This document shows, piece after piece, positions 1-14,100 of a stretch of DNA of 64,000 nt. How positions within the stretch are numbered: the first letter of the stretch is position 1; each line of letters opens with the position of its first letter. Source of the stretch: Apostichopus japonicus (Eukaryota > Echinodermata > Holothuroidea > Aspidochirotida > Stichopodidae); NCBI RefSeq assembly GCF_037975245.1, contig NC_092573.1, positions 20,994,265-21,058,264 of the forward strand, in the 5' to 3' direction. The notes below the pieces were generated by a model that worked only from the letters and a program-made list of their open reading frames with translations, ran no database searches and was not told where the DNA came from. A program made the position numbers and the translations under genes.

Positions 1-8
1 TGCACAAC
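1..8 (+). CDS. Possible 3' end of the first basigin-like exon
   Basis: Base 9 begins a consensus donor (GTGAGT). If bases 1-8 are the end of an exon they finish in phase 1, which is what the first certain Ig exon at 22390 needs. The joined reading is Ala-Gln-Leu-Gly-Val-Val, and Ala-Gln would suit the end of a signal peptide. Only eight bases are visible, so this rests on phase and donor only. Confidence 0.25.
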
Positions 9-317
9 GTGAGTAGTACTTAGTGTGCTTGCAAGGCTAGTCAACTGTAGCCTAGGCCAAACTTAAGTTAGTCTAGGCCCGGAATCTGAAGGCTTGATTA
101 GACTAGGGCCCAGTATACCAAGGTTAGCCTAACGTTAGTTGTAGGATGGATATAGCGAAACAATGACAACCATCGCCAAACTTTGCATGGTCTCAATCTC
201 AATCAGCCGTAAAGCTTTTATCTTTCTTCCGGATATGGTTTATTTTTTTCCAATTGCAAAACGTGCCTCATGTAATCTATGGAAGCAACGGTACTAATTT
301 AAAATCCGTAACATTTT

Positions 318-415
318 TTCGACCCTCCTTCCTAACCCCTAACCCTACTTCCTAACCCTACTCCCTAACCCTAATTCCTAACCCTACTCCATAACCCTAC
401 TTCATAACCCCTATC
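318..415 (+). repeat. Degenerate telomere-like CCTAACCCTA tandem repeat
   Basis: About seven imperfect units of 12-13 bp built on CCTAACCCTACT, close to but not the same as the metazoan CCCTAA repeat. It looks like a short interstitial minisatellite and not a true telomere. Confidence 0.6.
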
Positions 416-647
416 CTTATTCTGCCGGTTCGAAGTAAGCAGCTTTCCAATTCATATGACCAGTACGGATTCTAAATTTAGGCCGAAACAACAAAGGATC
501 AGGTGTTAGGTAAATTTGCATTAATCAGCGTGAAGGGTTTATCTCTGAATTAATATTCATTTTCACTGGCTTCTGTTGAATCCTGAAAACTATGGGATTT
601 TTTGGGACATATTTGGTTGTGTTTTTTCATGAAAATTTGATTTGCAG

Positions 648-743
648 GTTGGAAGACTGGTTCATATTCCAAGTGGCATTTAATATGTTTATTTTCACGT
701 TCTTCTCCACTTCATTTCTTCATAGTGGTAAATGGTCAATCCG
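648..743 (+). CDS. Weak candidate phase 1-1 exon of unknown origin
   Basis: A 96-bp segment follows an acceptor (TTGATTTGCAG) and precedes a consensus donor (GTAAGT). One frame is open across it, starting and ending in phase 1, so it could be inserted in frame before the Ig exon at 22390. The translation (ends HFFIVVNGQS) has no Ig hallmark and is only weakly hydrophobic. A second frame is also open, which lowers the weight of the evidence. Confidence 0.15.
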
Positions 744-3700
744 GTAAGTACAATGCACACTGATGTTCGTGTTCTTTTGCCATATGTAAATTTGTTACCC
801 TTATTGAATAAGTTTCAAAATGAATTCTTTACTTTGGTTCTTGACTTTTGTTTCTAATCCATCTTCTAACAATATTGCTTTTTAGAAGAGAATGTTGCCT
901 TGATCAGCATCTTCAGAAGCAGAAAGTACTTAGTAGTTCTATTTGATATTTGAAGAAACATTAGTGTCAACTTCTTACGAGAATGATACAGACATTACCA
1001 AATTGAACAAAAAACTCACTTAGTGTTAGCTTGAAAATTCACTTGATGTCTACTGTTACAGTGGTTATGTCATGTTTTTTTTTTCTGTTGGTGGAAGGAG
1101 GGGGTGGGAAACAAGTATTCCGATTCAAGCAAGTCTCACAATAGGTTGAATTCTACTCTATTGACCAAAATTTGAAGTATGTTTAATAAGCAATGTAAGA
1201 AAGAGTTCTGAAACTTGTTCAAGTGTCAGGGATTGTTGCACTGTGCTGTGATGTCTTCCATCCCTCTATGATTGCTGTAGTTATATCATTTCATTATACT
1301 ACAGTACAGTACATCCCGGTATTTATGTCATTGGTAGAATGGAGGTGGTGGAGCAATGCAAGGTTTGATCCATGGATCAATTGACATGTATAGTATCATC
1401 AGGGCTGTTGTTACAGTATTTTCTGGACCCTCTGATGATCCAAGAAAGCTTATCAGATAGCTAACACAATCCTTTCAAATCTCCTGAGAGGAAAATCAGT
1501 CGATTTACTTACTGGTGTCGTAAATGCACCCATCCAGATGTTCTCATGATTCCATGGCCCATTGTTCTCATTTAAAAGAAAATTAACTGTGCCATCCGAA
1601 CAATCACCGCAAAAATCCAGTGCAAGGGACAACATGCATATAATTCCCAAAAACCAGCTTTATAAATTTCCCCCATTATTTTAATGTTATCGATAAAATG
1701 ATGTGAATCTTGCCCACAAAAATCAATTCAACATTTGTTGGGAGAAAATGTGTATTGTACAGTACACAGCCCTGTTGGTAAAATTTAGTACTTCCACTAT
1801 CCTCTTGTAGTACTGTACATATATACTTATCTCTCTGTAGATGTAGAGTTTTCAAGTTTCTTTATAGCTTTCACTTGTTTCTTATATCTTTATGATACCA
1901 ATTTGTTTTGGTGATGTTGCCTGATGTGTACATGTGTTAAGACATAAATGGTTAGGAACATTTTATTGTGCAGAAACTCCAGTTGCTCTTACTGTAGTTG
2001 TTGGTGTATATATTGTGGTTGTAATCCTGTTTTAACTTTTGAAGAGCATTCCAATAAACTGGAGTAAATATTTTAAAGCAAAGTCATATCAAAATATATA
2101 ATAATAGTACTTATACAAGTATTGGGGTTTAAGTACCTGCAGTAGAGTGCTCAAGCCTACAGTACAACAGTACTGTCTGTTGTACTGTTAAGCACATGCA
2201 GTCAGATTCTAGCTATTTAGTTGTGTCTTAGTTTGATCAAGTACAATATTTTTTTTTTTTATCTTTACTAATAACTTACTGCTTTGGGTAAAATTGAGAT
2301 TCTTAATTGCAATTGCTTTCAACGATTACTGAAAGTCTTGCTAAAAAGATGTTGACGTGTAATGTAAATTATGGCTTTAAATGTAACCAGACTTCATTGA
2401 GCTTTTTGTAGTGTACCTTTCACACTTAACTTGAGCCTGCTGTGCATTTTTGTGCAAGGGAATTGAAAAGCTCTGCAGTTGAATACAAAGCTTTCCAGTT
2501 TCCACCCATTTGGCTGGATTCATGGGTTGTTATAAGACAAGTGGATTAAATCACCAATTTTTGCCCATATGAAAGCATCTGTGTCAGAGTTGTTTACATT
2601 GTGTTCAATAATGGTATGTTTGAAAATTGTTAGGAAGAAAATGATAATATTGTCGCACTTGACTCATACATTTAATATCCTTTGTATAGCAGCACAGCAC
2701 ATATGGCAGTGGTAGAGTACATACAGTGTTATGACATCTAATTATCACACATACAGGGGGTATTACATGTTGAGCATGTGTAATGTACAATGTCTTCAAA
2801 TTTGGTTTGTTGAATTAGTGTCAGCATGGATGTTTCAGTCTTTGAAGGAGTATTATGTCACATGAAACATGAATTGAAACGATTATTATCACTTACAGAT
2901 AATGTAGACCAAACTTGAAACAGTAAAACAAGAACAAAAATATCAAAATTGTATTTTGAGACATTTACACGATTATATTCCACCCATTTACAGTAGCGGA
3001 GTTATACTTTAAACCTAAACGATATGCCGGAAATTAGGGAAATGTTTCCTCGCTTTAAGTTTAATTGCTTCGAGCAGTTTGACTCCCGAACTTTACAAGT
3101 ATATAGTTCTTTCTATTTCTGGTGGAATCTGGTCAAACTGTCTATGACATCACATGACTGAAGGATTGAACTAAAGCACTGAACACAATCAGTGAGGTCG
3201 TCATCCCGCCTATCATTTTAAAGAACGTATAATGTCCTTACTATCCCAAATTCACCGTACACCATCATACAGGTAAATTGGCATTGCTAAATAGTACTAG
3301 TACTAAAGCATGAGGTTAAGTATCAGCTTAGATGCTCTCACTGGGTAATGAAACAACTATGTATAATGCCTCAATCTCATAGGTGGCTTGTATGAAGGAA
3401 CATCTACTGTACACCAGTTCATAAATATTGTGGAAAAGGAGAAAATGTGAGTGTACTTTTATATACAGACCTACTGTACAGTACATACAGATATGTACCG
3501 TACACACATACAGATACACGCACATTATGTCTATAGCGTTAAATATTCAAACCTCAAATTTAGACTTTCTTTAAATCGGTTATCTCAGTCTGATGAACGG
3601 ACCTGTCTGCAGAACCATCAGGGTGAATATAATTTAAACCAGCTCGTGTTTGGCACAAGTGTAGCAGGCCTCTTGATGAGACTTATTTGAAGAAGAAAAA

Positions 3701-6700
3701 ACAGCCAAACTTTCAATTACAGTAGCAATTGAAGAACAAATCTTTGCAATGTCAGCCATTGCTCAGGGTGAGAGAGTCATATGATAAAGTTGGTACAGTA
3801 CATGAATGCCAGAGTACTACTGTATGTATTGGTTCTACAGTACTGCTGCTCTAGATAGCAACATCATCATGTAAATGATTCATAGCATGTGTAACTAACC
3901 TACAGTGTCAGTACAGTTCAATAGACTGTCCCTAATTTGATAGGAATTTTTAAAGTTACTCTGTTTTCTATCATTCGGTTGCTGATTTAATTTTCTAATC
4001 ATTTTTACTAAATTTTTACACTATTACAGACGACTTGGTGAATTTCTCTTTCTCCAACAGGAAATACAGAAACAATTTCCTTGCACACGGTTAGATTGTA
4101 CATGTACTGTGTGCTAGATATTGAAAATGGCACTATGAATTTAGTCTGGAGCAATGATATATATTGTCAAAGCTTTTGATGAGAGCTCTAACATTCCTTC
4201 ATCCATGCTTTTCAGGTATACTGTAAACTGTAATTGTAATTCTGAAATGGTTCTCCAGTGGATTTTGACATTTTACAGATGGCCCCCCAAAAAAGGCACT
4301 TTTTTCTGCCCGTGCAAAATTAAGGTTGCTTTTGTAGTAATTCAAATAAAATGCAAATTGAGAGAATTTTAGCCAGTAAAGTAGATACAGTACAGTATTT
4401 TCATGCAAGCATCTAACGTGTTGAAATTCTAGGTCTGATCACACTGTTTGAATAATTTCCATATAAATGACTTGATCAAATGTTATTCACTGCGAATTCG
4501 TAAAGACTCCTTTGTCTGTCTTAAATATCTTGAACGAATGTTCCCTTAGTGCACTACTATTTATATTGGCAAAAAGAAAGAGATGCTGGCATTTAGCCGA
4601 TAGTTAGCCATGAAAGTTCATAGCATTAACAACTACACAGTCTGCAATCTGCACCAATTTTATCTGCAAAGTGGGCAAAGACTATAGAAATTACTGGACA
4701 GATTTTAAATTGATATAATGAAATTTCAAACTAATTGTTGACTTGAAATGTAGTTTGTATAGTACTATTGACAAACAATTAGTTATTCCAATGAAAAATT
4801 ATTCCAATGAAAAATTTGTTTGTGACAGTAGTGTCTTAGTTCCTGGTAAAGAAGGTTCTTTGTGATGAAAATGCAATCAGTTGCACAGGGTAAGGGGGGG
4901 GGGGGGATGGGGTATGCATAGGGATTCTCAGATTTCCTTTTCTAAATTAACAACCAAACCGATTACCAATTTCTTATCAACATCAACTTTCCTGCAAAAT
5001 GAACAGTGGTGGGAATTGCAGGTAATTTTAATACTGTGATGGAACATATTTAATTTCCGTTCCTTTAATATTAATGATAACTATTGAAAAGGTTGCTGGT
5101 AGCGCTACTGTAGTAAGTTCTGTACTAACAAACTTATCTATTTGCTGAAAGTTAGTCATCAGTAATGTGAGCTACATGTAATTGCTTACAGCAAGCTACT
5201 GTACAGTGTACAGAAGCTACAGTATTATATTTGTGTCTGTCTTTACAGTTCTTGCATTTTCTCTCTTTTTTTTTCTTCTTTTTTTTAAATTCAAAAATTA
5301 AAAGTTGTACTTAAAACACATGATTAAATTATATTGAAGAGATGGTATAAGTTTTGGTATGTTCTGAGCCGAGCTGGTTTAATATCAGATGCACGATAAA
5401 AATTACTGTATGTCATAACCACATTCCACGTGAGTCAATCCTGAAGGTTACTATACTGTGTGTATTGTTGTGCACATGTTCTGTATGATGGCACATGAAG
5501 TTAAAATGTTGTCTGATCCAAGAAGATGCTAATTACTGTATCTGGTAATACGCAAAAGAGCTCTTGTTTAAATTGCAGTTAATGAACTGAAAATTGAAAT
5601 CATTATAAATAAATTCATTATTAAGTATGTCAGTAAATTTCTTTTGCAACTTCTATCTTTTTTATTTTTTATCACACTTGCATTTTGGTGAATTTTGTTC
5701 GTTTCGTAGTGGATAGTCTTTGGGGTAGAATAACAATCTGCTACTACTATCATAGGTATTAACTGTAGCGCTACTAATATGAACTTACTGCTTAATGCTT
5801 ACAACAATAACAAATGCATTGACTGTACAGTGGGATGTTGGTCTGAACGGCAAGGCATGTATTTTAATTATGCCATGGGGAATGCAATAATAACAAGTGT
5901 AACTCTATATAAAATATAAAGGTTTGCAAGTTACATGAACTAACCCTCCTCACTCTATTCATGAATGTCTCAATTTGAACATTCATAACAACACATTATA
6001 ACCTCTTGGTGACATTTAATGTCTTAAAAAGCCCTGAAGGGGAAATCCCGAAACCTGATTTTGGGATGATTGCCCACTTTTCTTTGAACATCATAAGAAA
6101 TCAAAAGAGACAATTTCTTTTTTCTTCAGATACGACAAAGGAAGCACATGTATATAATAAATAATAGATCTATTGAAGCATTTGCAGGGAAAAGTTGAGA
6201 GATCAAATTTTGTGTACTGTACATAGCAGTTTTGGGTGCTGATTTTATTTTTCCTATATACATGTTTCTAATAACTATGTTTCCCATGCTGAAAAATTAC
6301 TACACATTTTTGCTCTTTTTAGCAATTAGACCATTTTCACTTTAGTTTATATAATGGGATACCAGATAGGGTATTCCCTGATTTGGGACAAAATTTGTTA
6401 CTTGTTGGTTGAGACCTCCAAGATGTTCTGCGATAGTATACAGTACTGTATGCCTGGTAGTTTTTTATCTCTGAGTAGTCAATCCTTTGTTATCTTGAAT
6501 ATATATGCAATTTCTATTTCCCCCATATACACAATAGGGCTGCTAACACCAGGGGCCCAACCCCACCTACTCCCCCAGATATTTTTCAGAACAAATGCTT
6601 TCCATCCAGTGCTTCTACAAAACCGAGCATTGGTCGTGATGCATGTACTCTCCCCCCCCCCCCCCCCGTTCCTACCCCTTTGCCAATCTCAAACTTGTCT

Positions 6701-8852
6701 TCAGATACCTGCACTATGAATAAATTCCAAGATATGAATTACTATAGGTAAGACAGAACAACTGTCAAGTGTTTTATATTCTAACTCTAAAGATCTAACC
6801 TATCTAAAGATAAATGAGGCATTTCGCATCCACTTCGTACTGTACGTGGATTGCTTCACTGAATATTTGAACAGTTTGTTAATTGAAAATCAGAATTGTT
6901 CCGATACAATATTCAACTGAAATCATTGTTAATGTCAATGTCATCAACATTTCAACTGGCTATAAAATGAAGTGGAGAATTTAGCTGGTATGTGAATAAC
7001 CAATTTTTCAAAAACTAATACTACTGTATATATGTATGTATGTATGTTTTTAAACTGTTATATGTATTTTGGTGTTTTGCAGTTTTCCAGACAACAGCAT
7101 GAAACAAAGTTGGAGACTCAGAACTGTGTTATTAAAAGCATGTGTTGTTAGTACTGTACAGTACATATGGGGAAGAATCCTGTTTTGACCTTTTTCCATA
7201 GACTTGTTTTTTTTCCCCTGCTGGTTTTGACTTCTCCATGTAACATGGCCTATTTTCACTATACAGAAGAATGTGTGTGTACCCATTTTAATGTTTCATT
7301 TTCTTTCATTTTTGCATTTTTACTATTAAATCTCATTTATATCTAGGACAGGCACAGGTATGGTGGAAACAAACAGTGTACAATGTCAAAGCACATTGTT
7401 AGGGTCTGTGGGTCTCAGAGCTAATGTAAAATCCATGTATCCACTGTGTATCAACATTCCACCCTCTGGGAATCCATGGAGATGGCACGTTCCTTTAGTG
7501 TCGGACCTCACTTAATTCACAGACCCTTCCCCAATGTATTTTCTACACATTCAACAGATTTGGCACATTAGGCTGCAGTACATTTTAGTTGTAAGAACTT
7601 AGCTGCTACGTACAGTAGTGCACAACTAGAAGCAAAACTTGAATTGAGCAGTACTGTGTAGAAATGTATGTATCTTTATACAGTATTAGGAAACCTAGCC
7701 CCCTAATCCTTTGAGCATGGACTTTGACCGTTATAATAGCTTTCAAACTCAAGCAAGAAGAAATGCTGTGGCAGTTGTGAACGTTAGAATGCGAAGGGTC
7801 AAAGGTTACACATAATTAGGCCTGGGGTTGGGTTTTTTTTTTTTTTGGAGAGAGAAGTATGAAATACTTTCCTACTTGGCCTCTTTCTCCTCCTCAAGGC
7901 TGAGACAGAATTGTCATGTGGTCATGCTGAGAGTTAAGGTAAAACTATAAAAATAAATATAATTGCATGCAGGTTTTTTTTGGGCATTTGCCTCAAGTTC
8001 AATAAGTAGAGGCTCGTCATGTCAGGGTGTAAGAGAAAGGTAGTAGTACCAGGAGGGTTATCACAGTTCTCATTCCAAACAGTGTAGTGGTAAATTGTGT
8101 AGAGGGAGAGGAGGGGGGAGGGAGGGGGGAATGGATTGGTAGGAGGAATGATCTCATTATCTCATGATCTCACTTGCATGTATCGATTCTACATGTGTTG
8201 TGTGGATATGAATGAGTTGCCGGGTAGAATCCAATAGGACCAGTACTGAACCTCAGAAATATTTACCTTGGGAAGAGCTTTTGATGTTTAAGTATTATTG
8301 ATAATCTTGAATTATTGTAGCTAATATTTAAAGTTCTGAGTCCTTCTATCCAGCTAACCTTTGATAAATACCCAATGTGGTACACTGCACAGCTCAGACT
8401 TGCATACTGTATGTCCAGATTGCACAAGAAAGGAATAAAGTATTGATCTCAAAGCTTATTTTGTGTTTGGAGCTCATTATGATTGCAACATTAAAGCAAT
8501 AATATGTTAAATGTAATGCAGGGGAAGGGGTTGGAGAAGGGAAGGAAGGGGTGGGAGAAGTATCTTGTTTACTCACCTTATTTATCCAGTGAAAAGTATA
8601 AATTTTCAATCTCGAATTTGTGTTAAAGTTGCTAGTAACATGATTTTTTGGGGAAAAGGAGGAGAAAACATACCATGTTACTTTAAATACACCTAAATCG
8701 GGCAAAAATATTGAAAGGATCCACAAACACTAACATGGTTCCTTTTGTGTAGTTGATCAAATGATAATGGTTATATTACTAACCTTTAAGGAGCACCATA
8801 CATGGATGTAACCAAATAGTTCACCTCTTGTAGTCTAGATATGAGCCTAAAT

Positions 8853-9319
8853 TAAGGTGACCATATTTGCGTGACTGGAATCAGGGACATTTATTGCGTG
8901 ACTGATATGGGGGGAGGGTTTTTTTGGGGGAAATTTGTCAAGTAGCTAAGGTGCTTAGATGTAAAATGGTGATACTTAGAAGCACTTTTTAAATCAATTT
9001 TATTTTCAAAAATGTAGCTTTTTCTTAGATGAAATTTACTTACTTTACGTAAGATTGCTAGTCTAGATTGATCTAGCATACTCCACTTAACACTGGCCCA
9101 CCTGAAATACTGGTTAGTTCCATTCTGCGACTGCAAACTTGACTAAATGTTTATTTTTACAATTATTTTACTAATAATGTGGGATATTTTCGAAATTCCT
9201 GAACATTTTGACGAATCGGGGACATTTTCGGGGACATTTGTTCACCGGGGACAGCACACTGTAATCGGGGACTGTCCCCGATTTTCGGGGACCTTATTTT
9301 CGGGGATCTGGTCACCTTA
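8853..9319 (+). mobile_element. hAT-like non-autonomous DNA transposon (MITE), copy A
   Basis: A 467-bp element with 11-bp terminal inverted repeats, TAAGGTGACCA at the left and its complement TGGTCACCTTA at the right. A perfect 8-bp target-site duplication, GCCTAAAT, lies at 8845-8852 and 9320-9327. Eight-base duplications and a terminus fitting YARNG are known of the hAT superfamily. There is no transposase ORF. The inside has repeated CGGGGAC blocks near the right end. A diverged reverse-orientation copy lies at about 44778-45200. Confidence 0.8.
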
Positions 9320-11069
9320 GCCTAAATGTGAGTTTATTTTGTAAGCACTGTGCATCTTTCAAAAGTACCCAGCTTTAAAAATATGAACAGCAGGATCAAA
9401 CTTCACTATTATGTTACTTTTGAGTCCAACAACAATCTTGAATTCTGTTCATCTTTTCCCCTCCGGCCCCCCCCCCCGGTCATCCCTCCCATCCAAAACA
9501 AGGATAATTTCCTCTGCACAGTTACTAACCATGCGTGCTGCCACAATACTCACAGTGTAAATTATTTTGAAGTTGCTTAAACTATATATATATACACTGA
9601 CATAATGAAACTGACAGAAATGAGTAATGTCACATGTATCACTTGTGGAACAGATCAAAGGACCACTTATACTTATGATCTCAATCTTCAAGATGTTCCT
9701 GTACAAACTGAGATATCAGACCCTCCCTCCACCTCCTTTCCCCCACCCCACTCCTTGAAAACTAGTTGAAAAGGAGTAACGTCGTGTATCATTTGTCGAA
9801 CTGATCAAAAGGCCAAAAATGCTTATGATCCACCATCTTTAAATATGTTCTTGTCAAAACTGAAATGTCATTTATACTTTTAATAACACTTGGTTCCTTA
9901 CTGCATGTATATACACTACATGTGCTACACTTATATAGTGTTGACATGAAAGGTTTGTTCTGTTCAGTGCAAGGTATTTAGCCTAAATGTTTCAAAGAAG
10001 AAATTATTGCAGAATGGTTAAATTTTCATTTCTTTGATTAAATATAGGCTAAGAAAAATATCAATTTGAGAATAATAATGAAAGAGATCTTCTCTCTGTT
10101 TTTTGCCAATGTCATGATTCTACGATCAAATAATGACATCACCAACATGTGATGTTTTCACTTCCTGTCATTATAGAGTTTACAGGAAGTTTATCAGGAT
10201 GTTTGGGTATTTTTCTTCTCTACAGTTGAGTGGAAGTTTCAATTTTCATGAACAAAGGTAACATGGTTTGTTTGGAACTGGAGCTCTATGGCACCTTTTT
10301 GGAGAGTTTCTCCACTGTCTCCAGTCTCATATGACACATTATTTGGAAACAAAGAGCATAATGTACCAACAATCACAAATGGCAAAGTACAGTTTTAGGT
10401 ATAGGAAACTTTATTATCCCATTTTTGTTTTTCAAATATGGATGTTTTATTGCCCAGGGCAGTCTGTCAGCTAAAAGCAGCAGTTTCTGAATCACAGTTT
10501 AGAAAAATGTGTAGGGCTTTAGCTTTTTACATATATCTGTATATTTTTATTTGCTCGATCAACTGCTGTCAATTTTAAAACCAAACTAGGTCATTTGTGA
10601 CAAACTTCTTGCAGTTTAGCGATAAATCATCACACTCAAGATTATGCCTCATGATACGCACAGTAGTTTTTTTGCACAACAGTTTTCTGCACATGGTGTG
10701 CGTTCAGTATTAATATATTGACATATAATGTAAGATTTATTGTACTGCACTGCAAATGTGCATGCGCTGTTCAGTGAGTGTGACTTTATTCATGTTCTGT
10801 GAAGTGCTGTGCTGTGGTAAAGATCCTTTGGCTATAGGATTTGATGTGGCAGTTTTCACACATTACATTATATCATGTATCTCACATGTAGAGTTTGTTT
10901 TCATTGTTACGATGGAGTTGCACCCGATCTTTATTTATTGCGATGAGTAAATAGGGTTTACAGACTTAGGCTTCTAGATACAGCAACAATGACTATTAAG
11001 GTTTGCATACATGTAATTCATTCATTGCATGCATTTCCAGTGTGTCAAAGGTACTCTACATACTGTACC

Positions 11070-11124
11070 AGTAGTAGTAGTAGTAGTATTGGTGGTAGTG
11101 GTAGTAGTAGTGGTAGTGCTGGTG

Positions 11125-11164
<40 letters not shown>

Positions 11165-11176
11165 TAGTAGTAGTAG
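11070..11176 (+). repeat. (GTA/GTG)n microsatellite
   Basis: About 107 bp of GTA repeats broken by GTG triplets. It is open in two plus-strand frames (Ser/Gly-rich and Val-rich), but these readings are repeat artefacts. Confidence 0.9.
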
Positions 11177-14100
11177 AACATTGCTGTTCAATGTGTACAA
11201 CATTTTTAGATTTTTGTTGGTGGATGTAATCTTATAGCTTATACGGTAGTTCGCTAATATTGTGTCATTGTAAATAATTTGAGTACAGTAGTGTTAACTT
11301 ATGGTAGTGTTCATTATTTTAGATGTTTCTGTCGTAAGGTATCATCCATATTATCACAAGCATTTGATTAACTCCCAGCAAACAGGAAGGGTTTAGAGTT
11401 TGAAAATATTAAAACTGATGACATACAGTAAAGTATGTAATTATGTATTCATGTATTGAAAAAATCATTATTTGAATGGAGGGATCCCTGTTACATTATG
11501 TGTTGTATGATCTGATATGATGTGATACATTATATGAGATGTCATATCATATGGTATGCTATGATCATGGTTTATAGTATGATATTAATTATAATAAAAT
11601 TTTATTATAATTTGGTACGGTATGTATATGGACATGGACACTTTGAACAGCAGTCTCTTAAGTTTGTTCTCGATACAGTACTTGATTTTAAATCCCAAAA
11701 TAGTCCACCAGCATCTCTTGTGAAGTTGTTTCTATTTTTTTTAAATTGAAAGCTTTTCACTTTGCTTTAGTAAAATTGAATGTGATTAGTTCTTGGTATA
11801 GACAATTTCAAGATGTGAAGAAGAAATGTTGACAATTGAAACAAAATTTATTAATCACTCATTACTCATACTCCTTACCTTTTGTATATTTGTTGGAGGA
11901 GGTAGAAAAGTTTGAATAATCAAACTCCCAAGTAATGCAGTCTAAAGAACATGATTTCTGAATATTCAGTGAGAATGTACTGTAGATCCATGTTTGTAGC
12001 TATTTCTCAGGGAATAGCTTATCCAGTGTCACCTTGCAAAATGCTATGCCAAATGGGCAAATCGCTATACAAGTGAAAAGATGTATATAGCCGTTCCTTC
12101 AGGACTGCAGGAACCAAAACTGTATTTATACAATAATCTGAGACCAAATTCAGAGACTTTCAAACTTTTTTTTTTTTTTTTTTCCCCATCTCTCTTATTG
12201 ACTCATTTGCATTTATACAAATAGACACGATAATTTTGTGAGTTCTTTAGTATTACAATACAACTCAATCATTGCCTAACAATTTATTATTTTCTTATCT
12301 TTAGTTTTAATAGTACATAACAATATCAATACAGTGCAACCGCAGAGACAAAACGTACAATAATACTATTCAAATAAAACGATTGCGACTTGCACAACGT
12401 TGAGAAGCAAAACACTATGAAGAAGAAAGACAGAGGGACAGAGACTTTCAAACTGCTGCACAAAATTTGAACACTAGTTATATTATTCCCAGGTACTGCA
12501 GGAGTTTCATTTTTGCAACGACTTATAAAATTGTACGGGAAAAAAAGAAAAAAATCATCGAGAGAGCGAATATTTGTCATTCGTTAATTGTTCAATATCG
12601 TACATGTGGACTTGTACATATCATGTTTTAAAACCGATGTAAAAATCAAAAAGGCCTTTAGCTCAAGTAGGCTTACTGTACATGCATATCTCTTTTTATA
12701 TTCATGTGAACATAAATTTATACAGTATATATCAGTTCTAAACACTGCAAATAGTACCAGCAATTCAGTTCTCATTCACAGAATGGGAGGTCATACCAGT
12801 ATGAATTAACACTTTAGGGAGGCTTTACATCGTTTGATGTATATATATACTGTACTACACTTCTTTAGCTAGATAAAGTGAGCATATAGGTACCCGCTGT
12901 GCCTTTATCTTTGTCATTCTTCCGAACAAATCGACCGTACTTTAATATGCGATATCACTGTCAGTTGTTCAATTTAAATTTACAGTACAGTGTGCGCATC
13001 ATGGACAGTGCTTACTTGTATAGATCCCATGTGGTGATCACATTGTGCAACTAAAGGTCACTTAGATATGGGGGGGGGGGAGTTTGATCAATTGTGGAGA
13101 CATACACACTTAAAGGTCTGCTGTATAGACCCTCACTATAGCACGCTGTCATGGACAAGTTTCTTGAGATTACGTAATCGACCTGCCTTGGTCGTATAAT
13201 CATGGAGGTAAAAACAGACCCTCCATGGTATACTGACCTCTTGTCTTGCAATTTGTCTGCAACGCCTGCCACATATTTTTTCCTGTTTGAGGGTCTTTGT
13301 GTGAACGCTGTATGATTAACTACACTGTAGACATGAACATATTTCCACATAGTGTATACACGATGAACCTTATGGTGTTAAGAAGCTATGCAGGCTAATT
13401 GTAGAACCTGAGGTCGATTTACGACCGTGGTACTATAGGTCGATTACGTAATTACAAAACTTTCCTACTGTATCTCTAGCGTGCTATAATTGGAGCAGGG
13501 AGTTGTCCATAACAATTCCCTGATTATAGCCAATAAAGCAGAGCTTTAAGTATGCTGAATGCAACATGGATCATGGTCAACAGTGTGTGTAAAGTACAAT
13601 GAAATATATATATATATATATATGCAATGAAGAATGCTCTTGCTTTTTGTGAAGGTCCATATAAACATGGAACTTCTTCGTGGAATATTGCAAACAATTA
13701 CAGTAAGTTCATACTCTTGTCTCCATCCCTCATATCGGTCAAAAAGATTCTTTTCCGACCCTCCGGCCTTATCCTTAACCACCCTTTGAAATCTGAACTT
13801 CTCATCTTCATCTAGGGTAACCTTCCTGATCCTAAAACATCTTCACCATTTTCTCCTTTCAGTCTAACCCTAATCCTAAGAAACTTCCTTTATTTGTCAT
13901 CTGATCTTGATCTTCATGCAAACATCCCTATAGCAACCCTCCTCAACCTACGTACAGTAAGCAAGGGAGGGCTCTTGAAGGAAACAATGACTTAAACAAA
14001 CAGAACGTGCTATGTCGCTCTTCATGAACTAATTACATGTATACATTTACAGTGCTGTACAGTACCTGATTTTAAGACCCTCCTACAATATAGGCTGTAT

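Noticed and set aside
318-415. True telomere or chromosome end
   Set aside because: Short, degenerate, and followed by ordinary sequence on both sides.
6354-6719. 121-codon plus-strand open frame
   Set aside because: Runs through a poly-C tract and shows no domain.
11029-11237. Val-rich and Ser/Gly-rich frames
   Set aside because: Produced by the GTA microsatellite.
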